Of a stretch of DNA of 64,000 bases, positions 24,535-37,940 are shown piece by piece (the first letter of the stretch is position 1; each line of letters starts with the position of its first letter). The notes beneath the pieces are model-generated. The model was not told the DNA's origin. It saw nothing but the letters and a program-made list of their open reading frames with translations, and did not search any database. The translations under genes were made by a program, and so were the position numbers. The DNA is taken from the NCBI GenBank assembly GCA_030248225.1, contig JASANE010012846.1, positions 1-64,000 on the forward strand, in the 5' to 3' direction. The stretch is from Trileptium ribeirensis (taxonomy: Eukaryota; Nematoda; Enoplea; Enoplida; Thoracostomopsidae).

Positions 24535-27500
24535 GAATTGGATGGGCTGACGTCGAGAATTGTGTTCCGTGTACGTCAGACTCTGTGATGCGAATTGCTA
24601 GCATTTCAAAGCCGGTTACAATGACGCTTGTTTCGCAGCTAGTTGACTCAAAGAAGCTCGATCTCGACACTCCGATCCAAAAATATGTGCCTAATTTTCC
24701 TGTTAAAAAAGTTGATGAAAAAGAGGTTTGGAATCATTTTAATGAATTGTGAATAATGCACCTACTTTTAAAATAGGAAAATTTTTTTATTTAGCAATAA
24801 ATACGCTCCATAGAATTTTTGGGAAGTACCCAATAGCGGTCCCCAAAACATATTTATGAAGATCAAGTGTGAAAAATATAATTTACAACAAACTTTTTTG
24901 TGAGATATTCAACTTTGCTAAGAACAGCAACGACGGTGTTGTGCGATGATGAATATATTAAAACCTACTATGTGGGTTAAATTTCAGTAATACTGGTGAT
25001 GTCTATTACATAATTATTGTATATATATATATAAATATCAGGGAGTAACCTCCGGTACTGGCGAAAACCGTGCCCCGGTTGCGGTTCCGGTAAAAGACAA
25101 AAACCATACCGGTTTAAAAATTTTGTTTATAATTGTCCACAGTTTTTGCTTCATCTGCGGTCCAAACATGTAATATATACATAACGATCAAGTTCCAAGA
25201 CAGCCGAGCAAAAGAAAAGATTAACTCAACAAATTGCCATGCGAAACGTAAGTAGGATACACAATTTCAGTAGGATTTTTTCATGTTGACCATGCAGGAG
25301 TTTGTTAACTAGGACGATGCTTGTAGCAGCTATTTTACCCATTCAGAAGTCTGCGGTGTGTGTTAGAATTAAGCCGATCTGACTCGGTAACAGAGCATGA
25401 AATATTTAGAAGTGCTTAAGTGTAAGCTTGTATAACATAAATTGTGTGAAGCACCAGCTAGTGCGCTCGTAAGCTTTGTAATCAGTCTACATTGGAGTAA
25501 ATTAACATTTCTGCAAAGCAGTTAGAACTGCGTCCTTGGGAACGCCACTTGGAACGAACTGTATGTATTAAAACTGTGCGAGCAGTATTACGGTTTGTCT
25601 CACTTGTAACTTTTTGATCAGAAAGTCACCATCATCGACATAGTCTCTGACCACTGACCAAAAAGTTATTTTATATATACCTTATTTTATTTTCTTGTAG
25701 AACCATATAAACAATAATTTCAAGTTTCATGCAGAATAACATGTAATAAACGTATGTCCAGTAAACGGGGGTAGGGCGGTTGGAGACAGAGCGAAAGTAT
25801 TTAGTATTCGCTCCATGCGTTAGAAGCACATGCAGTTTGACGCAATTTACCCAAGGCCGTATAGTAGAAGGCATTTCTTTGCCCAGAGTATCCAAAAAAC
25901 GACACACTGATTCATAAATATATATACTTTATTAGCTTCCTCAGTCTCTTCAAAATTCCTGAGAGGAAATAATGTCATCGCAATACACTAAGTTTAATGT
26001 AAAAGTTATTTTACTACATTTAAAGCCATTGTTACTTCATTTCATCCTTCGTCTGTTTTACTATATATATATAAATTTCGAAAACCAGGTTCCGGATCCG
26101 GTGTAAAAGGACAGTTCCTGTAGCTGTTTCATGTTCCGGTAAATTTCGGTTCCGGTTATTCCCAGGTAAATATGTATGTACCAATTTGTTCGCCTAAACT
26201 TTTCTTTGATGGTTTGCACATTGACTGGAGAAGCGACATTACAATATATCTAAGGTAAATCAGTTTTAGAATATTTCAGATGAGTATAAAGTATTGCTTG
26301 ATTAGTTACATTTTTTTGTAATATAGTGTCTACACAAATTTTTCGGCACTGAATCCTTTATGATTAACTAAAATGTTAATCTGGACGTGTTTCTGTCTGT
26401 TTACGTGCACATGCAGTGACGGACCACAATAAGTGTGCAAAAACCGAATGTAATAACGTTCTTTTCATATTAATAAACTTTGTAAAGTTCGCTTGCGGTT
26501 ACGTCTGTTCATAAACTAGCGCGGTAACGTTTGTTCTCAAACATGACACCTTCGTTTGAGTTTACGTCAGTTTGTATTTAACGTCTGCTTTTTAGGCGTT
26601 TAGTTTTCTCCATCGCTGTGTAGAGATAAAACGACATCAATGATTTTCTGCGGAAAATTATTTTCCATTCTTTCACTGTATGAAGGAATCTTTCAGTTTA
26701 GCTCTTGGGTTTATATATAATCGTGCGAGTTCCGATGCTAGAAATTATTTTCAGCGTTAGCAGACGAAACTAACTTAGACTATTTGTCGAGTAAACAGAA
26801 TCCTTCCAGGGATGGCTTTGTTTACCGGCAAATGAGGACAGCGCCTTGGTTGTACACAAACCACAACCCACTGCCTGTGTTATACTCATTACGCGATCTA
26901 TTAACTCATATAAATATACAAATAATCGAATACAAAATGTTCAACTATTGTAATTTATGCAAAATTCTATCTTTACTTTGTTCGTTACAAAGTCGAAGAT
27001 ATATAGTTATAGATGTCGACTGGTGGAATGTTGTGGACTTATAATGAAGATGCCTAACAAATAACGCTGCACAAAGTGGAGAACGCAGTTGGCTTTATGG
27101 CATCAATAATTAGTATTTAAATAAACGATATTCACAGAAAGGTTTTGCGGAGTATTTGTTGAAATTGAGTATTTGTACCACTACAGAACGCCGCTTCAAC
27201 AGATCACTATTTGCAGATTTAATAAGCAGTGATCACAATCATCAATTAGCCACGCTTCCTTCGGAATTGGATACAGGCAGTATATTGAGTTACATAACAT
27301 TAAACTTGGTCTTTTGTTCATTTTTGTAAGGTTACTGCAATTTGCTAAAGCAGAATTCATACATTATAATATACGCATGTACTGCCCTAGCATCATTTTC
27401 TAAAGGCTAAGTTGACATGACTTGTTTTCATTCATACGAATATGAGAATTAGCAAAGCATTACAGCAATCGATAAAAATAAGTTCACATTTCGACCTAGT

Positions 27501-30500
27501 CCTTGATCGAGATTTTAAAAGTATTACCATAAATAATAAAATTCTATTTTATGGCTATTATATATAATATATATGTATATATATGATTTAAGGTAACAAT
27601 AAATACGCGAATGTTGGTGTCTCATATGTCTGGAATACGACATTATTCCAAAAAAGAGGAGTTGGAATCCAAAAGATTAGAACAGGTGCGTTTCTGTCAA
27701 AAATCATTAAAATGATTTTCTTTCTGGGCTAATATTTCGTCATTTTGATAAAATAATGAAAATGAACACAATATGCAGTTTATCATGTTGCGAGTGGACT
27801 AAAAGCAGCGATTGATAGTTTTGTTTTTAAGTACTAGTATACAATGTATTATTGATCGACGTAACATTGAATACTTGTGATTTCACGAGTGAGTATTAGT
27901 GATCTCATCGTTATCAGAAGCTTTCGATGTTGTTTCGTTTTGTTCGGACGTGTGTTATGTTTTCATTTATTTTTATAGTAAGAACGTCCTTATACAATTA
28001 TTATTTAATTAAGTAATAGGTTTACGTGATAGTTACAAACAGTGCTTGAAATGACGCGGAAGTAGTAAAAATGAATATTATTTTGGCAGTGTTCGAAATG
28101 AACCAAGGCCAACACAGTAGTAGTTTTGTACGATTTTCTACACAAGTTTCCATTTTGGGTTCGCTGTTAGTTCGTCTGGGTATATTCGTAAACTTTGGTG
28201 TGACGCTGTGGCTAGCACAAAATAATATGGTGACGCCTCAAAAACCTTTAGTTTCTGTTTGTCTATTTTAATACTGTTTTAATGAATTTATAAAAATCGA
28301 TGACCTCTGTGCGTAGTTGCGTGTGGTGCCGTTGAGATGCACATTATTCTGTTGTGGCTAATAATATTAATGAGCATGATAATATAGTGAACGTATGAAA
28401 GTGTTAAACTGCTGTAGTTGTGATAAAATAGTGATTTCTCCAGGCCCTTGGTCGAATAGTTATAACATTGATTTTTCATAATAATTGTTATCGAATTGAA
28501 ACATTACTTGCAGCAACGATATTGTAATTAGTCTGTGTCAGAAATATAATGCTGGTCGCTCGAGACTTGTTTAACGTTCATCCGAAAGCTATGCATACTT
28601 TTTTGTTCGAAATGTATGCGAAGGTGCTGTTAGACGTGTTTGACAACTGTTCGAACAGTGGTCCATACCTCTTGAATTTGAATGCACGAAAAATTAAAAA
28701 AAACGCAAGCAATAAAAACTGTTAATATAATAAAAAACAAAATGTTGTTCGAAAATTTTTTTTGGTTCGAAACTATTGGAGTAGCGTTCAATGTTAGCTG
28801 GAAGTTTGCTTGCTGGTAATCCCACAGTCATTTCTTTCAATTACTGTATTAACATTGTTACAAAATAAGGTATTCTTACAGTTACGGACATAAATAAAAG
28901 CAAATCTTTAAATATCGGTTCGTGGAACATTAGAAGCAGTAGAATTGGTATTCGCGAATCTTTGATTTTAATTCTTTTCGTCACTGTATTTTATGAGAGG
29001 TAGCGCGGGACAATTTTGGGCTTCCACACGTGGAGATGCGATGCCGCAGTGTTGTTATTTGTGTACTAATGTCGCCTATTGCTCTCACTTGTGTTTGCCA
29101 TGGTACCTGTCAATGGTGAAACTGATTCATTATTATTGTCAGCATTTTAATATAATTTGTGCAATTTCGCTTCATTTGAATGTTTTCAGAAATGTGATAA
29201 GTGTGGTCAAGTAAAATCAAGGACTAAAGACGAATTCTTACAGCCGGAATATTATTTAACAAAAGAATACAATAGTGTAGCGAAAGCGATGCAGCTGTTT
29301 CAAGACGACGACCTCATTTCGGAACCAGGTACATAGCATTGATGAAATCTTAGTAAAATGGTTAGTTGAATTATTTGAGTCCCGATGTGATGCTTTTTGC
29401 TTAAACGTAATTTATTTCTAATAGCATGGCTTGTTTTAACTCTGGTGTTTATTGCACATATTAGAATTATTTTTGTACTTAAAATTGAATGTAACCCCAG
29501 AAATTGAGCTATTTCATAAAACACATTCTGGCAGCAATATAGACAGCTTCTTTCAAATGCAGCGAAGCGACTTGATTGATATGTCTCTTACGTATCTGTG
29601 TGACTGGCATACTATTGATAATTTCGCACGGTGCCTCATGAAATCTAAAAGTCGTGCTTTACTCATTAGCTCTATTGTTGTTTAGGAACGAAATTTCATT
29701 ATAGTACTCACGCTTGGACTGCTGTCGCTGCTGTCATTGAAGGTGTAATGAATAAGCGATTCGATCACCTGCTTACTGAACTATTTCATACGCTTGGTAT
29801 GAACGACACTGCTTTGGATAGAAACTTACAAATCACGCAGAACCGCTCAAGGTAAGCTATGTTAGCGGCATCTTTTATTCGGCTCATAATTTCGTTTATT
29901 GTTCACTGAAGAATGAAATAAAATGTCAAACGCAGTCCATAGTAATGGTACCGGTTTGTCAACTATGGATGTATGTGTAGTATTTTACCCCTCTTTAGGT
30001 ACCACCGGGTAAATTTTAATTCTCCCAGTTCATGTTTCCAATTTACTTACCCATGTGGTTAAAAATTAACGAATTTTTTCGCTTAGGGTAAAAAAAGTGA
30101 ATTTTCCTTAATTTCACTAAAGTACTCACATGCTCATCTATAAACTTATTCTGGTACAACACTAAAGTGTAGGTAAGCACAATAACAATGCAGAGTGCAC
30201 AACTGCATAGAGACTAAATTTCTGTTCAGGTTGCTCATATATTCTGTTTTCGTGGATTTTCGGCCACACGGGCAAATTAACACAACCTACTATAATGCCA
30301 ACCCTGCCACTGCAAAACCATAAGAGTAACAGACGATAAACAGCTACACAGACACTGATTTGCTTTACAAAAACAGCCAGACGTGAATATTTTCGTGTAT
30401 ATTGGGTCTCATATACTATACAGCCTGAGCTGTTACATATTTTGTTGTAGTTTTAGTGTATTTTGGGTTTCATAAGCCCATTGAAAAACACATTTTGACC

Positions 30501-31997
30501 CATTTGACACAATCATGCACTGTACATAATGATAATAGCAGCACAGTTATTTTAGCTCGACCGGATGCACACACAATAGTATTAGTGTATCCTGCACTAC
30601 GGGGACGCAGTTCAAACACATTTTGTCCCAACCCTGCAACGTAAATAATGAAATTTGGCAGCACACCCTTGAGTAACTTTACACCAGTTTAATTTCACGA
30701 TATAGCTGAAGTGGTTATGGAGGGACTATTAGTTTCCTTACTTATTTTGGGTGTCAAGGTCTTTTTCAAAAGATTTTGATCCAAATTTGCATCTTAATGT
30801 AGTCATATATCAAAGCATTATATATAATTTTGTAGCACTATGTTGGCTGTATAAGATGACTTATTTGGCTCGAATATCTATTCAAGAGAATACAGTTATG
30901 TGTGAAATCTAAAATTTACCTTATGCGTCAATTCGATACAGAATAGCTATAAATATAGCAATAAAACATAGAGGGCTTACAAGTTTTATAATGTTTGTAA
31001 TATAATAAAAATACCGGTTTGAAACGTGGACCTAAAACTATATGCCATAAAACCGCACTAGATTTTTAAATTGAGTTAATAATTTGTACGGTGATTTAGG
31101 TATTATCGGCGACGAAAAATTAGTGAGTTCTCCTCTGTGCTGGAAAATGTGCCTTCGGTGAACTGCTCGCACAAGTGGGCTGGTGGCGGGATTCACTCAA
31201 CCGTTCATGATCTCGTTAAATTTGCTCAAATTTGGATTGACTCAAGTCGTTGCTTTTGTAGCAGTCGTGGTCTGGGAAAATTTCCGGACGACAAAAATGC
31301 TGTTTTGTCAAGAAATATTGTCATTGAATGTTGGACACCAGCTTGCGGTGAAGACCCCAAACCTGTGTTAACGTCGCATTGTAATAGATGTCAATGTCGC
31401 TGTCATGCTACTAACAGTTCAATGTCTCACAAAATGTTGTCAACTGTCAAACAATGCGGCGCCAGGGAGAACAATGATAAAAATATTTTAAAAAATGACG
31501 ATAATAAATATACAGCAAGTAATAAAAATAATAACAATATTAGTTCAACAGAAAATATTAGTAACAATGGCCTTGGCTGGTTCGCTGTCGCGCCTGATCA
31601 TTCGGCGTCTGATATTGTTGAACGAATTGGACGTGTTTGGCATACGGGCGCAGCTGTTGGCGCTTCATCTATTTTGCTTATAATACCTCCTGGGGTTGTT
31701 GGAAGACAGCTGTGTCCCAAAACAAATATGACTGGTATTAAGTCGACTCAAGATGGAACAACTCACAGTGGTCTAATTGAAAACGAATGTTGTATGTATA
31801 ATGAGGGTTTTGTTGTTGCTGTATTATGTAATTTGCAGCAGTGTCAGGGTCTCTCTCAGTTCGCTCGTCGCGTGGCTAATATATTTTTGGAAGAAATTTT
31901 TAAATCTGATATTGGACGCGGAACGTCTTGTTGCACGGGATGTTGCAGCTGCAAAAGTGAAACTGTGACTCAGGCAGTTAAATATGTCCTTCCATGA
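24535..31997 (+). CDS. LACTB: LACTB-like mitochondrial serine beta-lactamase-family protein, 3' five exons (arm 2)
   Basis: LACTB is an active-site-serine protein of the mitochondrial intermembrane space, related to class C beta-lactamases and penicillin-binding proteins. In mammals it forms filaments and affects lipid metabolism. Exons: 24535-24725, 27593-27685, 29190-29328, 29686-29851, 31100-31997 (TGA 31995). Phases (1, 0, 0, 1, 2) join without a stop, giving about 495 codons. Family signatures in order: GWADVENCVPC, VMRIASISK (SxxK serine motif), LDLDTPIQKYVPNFP, LVSHMSGIRHY, FHYSTHAWT (YxS/N-type tyrosine motif), HKWAGGGIHSTVHDLVKF, and HTGAAVGASSILL (HTG in the KTG position). Oddities are a CDKCG start to exon 3, an Asn/Lys-rich insert around 31460-31570, and a Cys-cluster tail (CCTGCCSCK). 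The donor after the first exon is GTTTGG, weaker than the others. The 5' exons (presequence and the conserved GAPG region) were not found before the palindrome centre. Confidence 0.93.
25039..26165. mobile_element. Non-autonomous hAT-like element B (arm 2)
   Basis: The ends are CAGGGAGTAACC and the complement of CTGGGAATAACC, a 12-base inverted repeat with two mismatches. They are flanked by ataaatat (25031-25038) and gtaaatat (26166-26173), an 8-base duplication with one mismatch. Subterminal CCGGTTCCGG-type motifs occur at both ends (25053-25110 and 26088-26160). It is 1127 bases long with no recognisable transposase, and lies in the first LACTB intron seen here (24726-27592). Confidence 0.85.
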
Positions 31998-33073
31998 ATC
32001 CGCGTTTATCCAGTGCTAGTGTGAAATTGAAAACGATTTAAAGTGTTTTGAGTTTCGGTATTTAGCTGATGCGTAACTGCATGCAGGTACCGGTTCATGG
32101 AAGTCTGCCCTCTTAAAAACTATTAATTGTATAATATTATATATGCATAAATTTGTACTGTGTCTTGCATTTTGTACGGTCTAGTTACATATGCATTTTA
32201 AGTACGGCGTTTCATGCAACTGTAATGTAGGAATATCAAAACAATTTTGGATAGAGTGTGATGCAACACTTTTCTCTTTTGCCTGATTATTCAAATTCGT
32301 TTACATGAAAAATTTAATTGTAGTTGATTGGATTTCACCGCTTTATGGTATAAAATATACCGCATAATGTAGGAATCTTTACATATGTTTGCATCACATA
32401 CAGCACATGCATTGTAAAAAATTCAATATGTGTATATTGCAAGAAATGCGACATATACAGTGTATGAATTTGAACATTTTGTGTTTGTTTGGAAAATAAT
32501 ATGTATTGCATTAATTTTTACATTTATTAAATAGTTTTTACGTTTGGATGACATTTAATACATTTAATGTATGAATTTAATGTGCGAATTTCTATGCTAA
32601 ATATATTTAATGTATGAAATTTTATAGATATTTCTGTGAGATAAAATACTTCTAATATATGACTGTTCATATATAATTGGAATCTGTACTTTTTGGATTT
32701 TATGATGTTTGGTTTATACAGCTTCAAAAAATTTATGCGTTGCAAAACACACATTTCTGAAATTTTAGTCAAATTATGTGCCGATAATAATAAATTTATA
32801 TATGCTGCTTCATGCAAATCATGTGTGATTTATCATACATATGTAATTTCATACAACGTTATGGGTAACCAATCACACATTACTTATGTGTGAGTTTGTT
32901 TATACAAACGAAATGCAAATAATCATACATTTTCTGTGTTACTATTCATACGAATACATACTATAAACTCACCAAATGTGAATCTTTAGCTTGAATCCAT
33001 TCAAAACCTTTAAACATCGTCGGCACTGGACTCATCTAAAACAATCGACAACGCATCAAGTATTTGTGCGGGT

Positions 33074-33400
33074 CTCTAGACAAATAAATCATCGTATTCA
33101 TCCTGTCGGAATACCTGTATAGACAAATTCCTGATGCCATGTGCGCAATACGTAACCAAAATGCTGAAGACTGAATATTTTCTGGAAATCGGATTCATTT
33201 TCCCTAAACCCACGAAAAGGCATGAAATATGCACGCTAGATTCTAGATAACCGAAGCATTATATTCATTCTTCAGGAATATCTATATATAGATCATTCTT
33301 GATGAGTTGCGCGCAATGCATAATCACACAATTGAAAATGCACTATATACTGGAAATCAGGTTTGTCAGCCGTAAGCATTTTGAACTGCCATGGAAAAGT
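33074..33400. repeat. Diverged tandem dimer, ~165-bp unit (arm 2)
   Basis: The unit tctagacaaataaatc, then tattcatcctgtcggaatac, then gtgcgcaatacgtaacc, then ctggaaatcggattc is followed by a diverged copy: tctagataaccgaagc, tattcattcttcaggaatat, gcgcgcaatgcataatc, ctggaaatcaggtttg. It is an old duplication, with no coding frame. The mirror is at about 10690-10985. Confidence 0.65.
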
Positions 33401-35439
33401 ATAATATAGTCAAGTTTTACTGTAGTTAGTAGTACCATCGTATCTAGTGTGCGTGATAACCTAATAGACACTTATTGTATTGTAAAAATAAGCAATAACA
33501 CGGCGACATTTTAAAAAATTGCTATTTTGGGATAGGGCTGACGCATATTCGGGCCTGTAGCAGCCCAGGAAGTAGTTCCACAAAAATTCGCGGTCAGAAA
33601 ATTTGTAAATCTCGATGCGCTGATTTTGTATGGTGTTCGATGCGAAGCCTGTGTCGCGAGATATGGGTTGCGAAACAGTGGAACACGTATGGATAGATTT
33701 GGCAAAGAACCCGTAAAAACCTGTTTTTGTGACATTTTGACCCAGAACGCGAGGGCGGAGCTGTTCGCGTTCAAGTAAAGGCAACATAGTCGTTACTTTT
33801 GATAATGAATAAAAACATTTGTGGAAACCCGTCCATCCAAAAATAAGCTTTGAGTGACAGAGACTGACAAAAAATGAAATTTTCACGATTTTAATCCCTA
33901 GCACCCTCAGTGGAAACTCACGGAATTTCCGCTCGCTTCGATCGTTCTGTTTCAATTAAAATTGCTGGATCTTGCGGTCCAACTTATTCTTTGGTTTCAT
34001 ATGTACTGTTTACGCTATACTCCTACAATTAGATATAATGCCGTTACTAGGAATGTGACATAATTACGTCAAAAATCAATAAAACAACTATTATTAATAA
34101 GGTAACGCAATTTTTGAAAACGTAAAGTATTAACCAGTATATTCTCTCAATGTTTATGGAGTTTGAAGGGTTTATAAAACCATCGTCAGTATCACCAATG
34201 TTAAATTGTAATTATGACGCATGACCCCTTATAGGTTTCGTACGTTTAAATGCTTAGAACAAAACCCAGCTTAGTTCGGGGGTAAGGCTTTAACTTAGTT
34301 TAAGCCTTATGTAAAGCGTGAGACATAGAGTGACGATAACTTCATCGCATGCATTTCACTGTCGCCGTTAAGGATTATGTACATATTCTATAATTTATGT
34401 TGTGATAACTGTTGAAATTTACTATATTACATCAACACTGTAAATTTTTTATGTTATGACTGTGTTTGGCTCATTCTATCAGTGAACCTGGCAGTGCAGA
34501 ATTATAAGGTTAAGCGTGGTTATTATTTATAGTATAGTGTACATACCCGGAACCATGCAGTATTTTACCTGTTGTTGGCGATAGTGCCTGCAATACCATG
34601 TATGTACAGTACATTGCCAAAAATGACTGTCGTCTTTCGAACGCACACACATCGAGCTAACATGGAACACTTTGTAACAACGTTAACATATAATTTTCTA
34701 ACGCAGTTTGTATTTTTTGATAATTTTTTATTAGATTTGTGGCTTCGATTACATTTAACGAATAGATAGTATCGAATGCTCTTCGAACTGTCGTAGAACA
34801 GTTTTCAATTGAAGATCGCAAAAGTTTCGAATGAGCATCGAAGAAACAACGGCAAATCTCAGACAAGCACTGTATAGTGCAGTTATAGTTATGGTTAGAA
34901 TCAACCGGCACATGGGTGCAAGCGCGGTTGAACTGCTCACACACAATTCCATGTAACGTGCACGAATGCAAACGCACAAATATGGAAATGTTTTTAAACT
35001 CATAGGCATCAAAGCATATTTGCAGTATCTACGTGTCCGTGACTGTAACTTGTCTATGGTATATTCTCTGTCTGTTGGGTGCTATATTCCCAACCTTCGG
35101 AAAAACTTATCAAGTAGGTATTGCGTTCCTTTCGCAAATTCGTAGAGGACGTATTCTTGGCAACGGCGCTTATGACATGTACAAGCAATGGTTTGTATAT
35201 CTGTGTACCAGTTTACTTATAAAAATGCACATTAGGGGCCAATCACATTTAACAAAATCAGCTGTACGTGTGCTAAGCAACATACAGTAATTAACAATTT
35301 CATGACTGCTTTATCTAAATCCAGTCATTATTTAAGAAGTGTATCTGCAAAATTTGTCGAAAAACTCCTAGGAAGATCTACTGTCAGTTCTGACGAATAT
35401 ACATTAGCGAGTACGGTCTTCCATGGTACTGTTTCTTGC

Positions 35440-35830
35440 TGGAGATAATGTCTGTATAATGAAAGCTGCAAAGCCTGTAGGCTACTCAGCGGGCATTGTC
35501 TCCTGAATAAACATAAATGAATTATGGGACTTGTTGGGGATAGATCCTGTGAGTGGTGTCATGTAGCAGATGGCACTAACTGCATCATATCTTATTTTGG
35601 AATGCAGGGAGTTCTACGAACTACGCAAGAAGGTATTTGGAAAAAATGTTATAGATATTAATTTTGCCCCAAGATTGGATATAATCAAACTGGTCTGGTT
35701 CATTCTGAGGGTTGGATGTGACATTTGATCATCTTTGGGTTTGGGCGGCGCAATGGGGCGAGTATTATGAGCTTGCGCGCACACTGTTTTTGTGTTATGC
35801 CCAAGTCTTCTCATTTATCTATCTATGAAA
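35440..35830 (+). mobile_element. 3' end of a non-LTR retrotransposon (arm 2)
   Basis: This partner of 8222-8600 is decayed differently. It keeps LLSGHCLLNKHK before a stop, then GLVGDRSCEWCHVADGT, and loses the frame where arm 1 still reads HLILEC. The end of the ORF (NFAPRLDIIKLV) is recoverable in another frame. Each arm therefore keeps different ancestral parts of the same insertion. Confidence 0.72.
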
Positions 35831-36665
35831 GCTGCACGTGTCGGTATTTTACATAAACCACAGTGATGGTGTTGTTGGCTATAAACTGGCTTCTTTCTAA
35901 ACTGCAGCGAAATCGCATAGGATACGCGAGCCTTATGCGTTATACTCTCTGTTTGAATTTCGTCAGTTTTGATGCGTTTATGTCGCTGCCATTCAACTCA
36001 GCTCATCAACGCAATGAAATTGATCGTTTTTTATATTCCGGAGAATTTTGTTAATTCCAAGGATCCCCATCGGGAACCAAAAAAATTTTTTAGTGTACGT
36101 AATCATGTTGGGTACTTTTTCGAGTCTGCATCAAGAGTAAAACCAATTTGGCGTATGTTGCAGCAATATACCTAGTGAATTGAGTCTATGCCGCCGATTC
36201 CGTCGCCTGTGGTGCAGGACGGGTATCTGGTTGAATAGCCAAATACATTGTTCATGTTATTAAAGTGACCTTCTTTTATTGACTGAATTCTGAAAAATAT
36301 TTTGGAGTCGTTGGGATATTAAATAACCGAAAAACATACTCTGGAGTATGATTAAAAATAGGAATTTTCTGAACCTGTGGTTGGCATAAACGACACGAAT
36401 ATTAACTATGCTTGACGGCTAACGTTACTAGGCGGACACACGGATCAGTACGTAATCTTTATCTTAGGATGCTGAAATAACGTCATGCTCTTTTGTCGCC
36501 AGGTGACAATTTATATAACTCTGGGACATGAACTAAATGTTTTGGTATAGTGTTTCGCAACATTTTGTTGTATGGGAGAATAAAACATGGATTCATCTTT
36601 CAATAAGCCATTTTGAAGCTTTTCATTCGCTATGTAAGGAACGTTGTACAACATATTTACTTTAG

Positions 36666-36826
36666 GAGGTATACACAACGCAGGGCAAACTCAATTCCCG
36701 CAAGGCTTCCCAGTGTTTTATGGTATATACTCTTTGTATCCGTTGCACGTGGAAGAGTTGACTGAAATGCGTGTTGTATGTGATTCAGTGGAACCGTACC
36801 TAGAAAATATATATTGTACACTCTGA
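36666..36826 (+). other. Exon-like segment GGIHNAGQTQFPQGFPVF (arm 2)
   Basis: After a tttactttag acceptor the frame reads GGIHNAGQTQFPQGFPVF, YGIYSLYPLHVEELTEMR, and ends at TGA 36824-36826. The arms differ by one Asp/His change. It may be a terminal exon of an unidentified gene, but no partner exon was found. Confidence 0.3.
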
Positions 36827-37030
36827 TGGGAATTTCAGTAGTTATAAATATTAAATTTATTTCATTTCCCTTACTCATTGATCATTTTACCTAGTATATA
36901 AACATTTAAGTTTGATTAAAATAAATGATTTTAAATACAATTGCTGATTTAGCGTCAGAATGGATTATATTTTTGAGCGATTTCTGTGTTACCTGTTTTT
37001 TTGGTGAAATGAATCGAACGCATGAAGCTT

Positions 37031-37640
37031 AGATTTTGGTTCTTTTCCATTATCACCCCAGCCCGCATTTGCCCAAAAATGGACATATTCTGGAAATTTT
37101 GGTATTTTGTGATCCTCGAGACCTCCCCTGATCATTTAGACCAAAAATTGAATTTTTAAAATTTTAGATTTTTTTTTGGTCCCATGGTACCCTTTTTTAA
37201 CCCCCAAAATTTTTTTTCATAAATGCATTTCTACCCACCATTCGACGCGACTTGAGTAGCTGAATCGAATGATGATGTTTTTAACTGAATCTAGTTGCCG
37301 GATCCTAATTTATGGCCAAAAATATCGGGCTGAGAGGCTCAGCAATTGAACAGTTTTTGGCCATAACTTGGATGATTTTATCGGATTCTGTTATAGATAA
37401 CACCATTACACTCAGCTCGTCGAATGGTGGGTAAAAATGCGATTTTTAAGAAAAAATTTGTCTGTTCCCGAGGGAGGACCCTTGGGACCCAAAAAAATCT
37501 AAAATTTTAAAAATACAATTTTTTGGTCTAAATGATCAGGGGAGGTATCGAGGATCACAAACATACCAAAATTTCCAGATTCTGACCATTTTTGGGCAAA
37601 TGCGGGATGGGAAACAATGGAAAAGAACCCAGATTTTTTA
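37031..37640. mobile_element. Foldback element with long inverted ends (arm 2)
   Basis: This is the mirror of 6404-7010. It starts agattttggttcttttccat and ends with aatggaaaagaacccagatt, with the same long self-complementary halves. Because each half pairs with the other, and the whole also pairs with arm 1, this sequence occurs four times in alternating orientation in the window. Confidence 0.8.
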
Positions 37641-37876
37641 TTGTCGTGTGTAAGGAAGTTGGGTTGGGAAACGGTGGCACCGCTTTTTAGGAAAAATCTT
37701 ACATCGATAAACGTGAACCATAAAAACTAATAATTGATCACAAACAATTCTGTTGTAGCAGATATAGAAACAAATTTCCACCATTTAGTATAGTTATGTT
37801 ATTAGTGTATTGGGTTTATTAAACATGGGATTTAAATATCTAACAAGCAGTCATTAGAGACAAAAATCTCTAGCAG

Positions 37877-37940
37877 CCGTTTGCAAGAAACTAAAATATC
37901 ATATAGCCGCCCATTAGAGATTTTAGTTTCTTGCAGACGG
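37877..37940. repeat. 21-bp inverted repeat (arm 2)
   Basis: ccgtttgcaagaaactaaaa at 37877 is complemented by ttttagtttcttgcagacgg ending at 37940, with one mismatch. A smaller agagacaaaaatctct hairpin lies just outside. It is probably the core of a small foldback element. Confidence 0.75.

Noticed and set aside
33461..33955. 164-codon minus-strand ORF as a gene
   Set aside because: The arm 1 counterpart is split across frames by small indels, no family is recognised and the composition looks repeat-derived.
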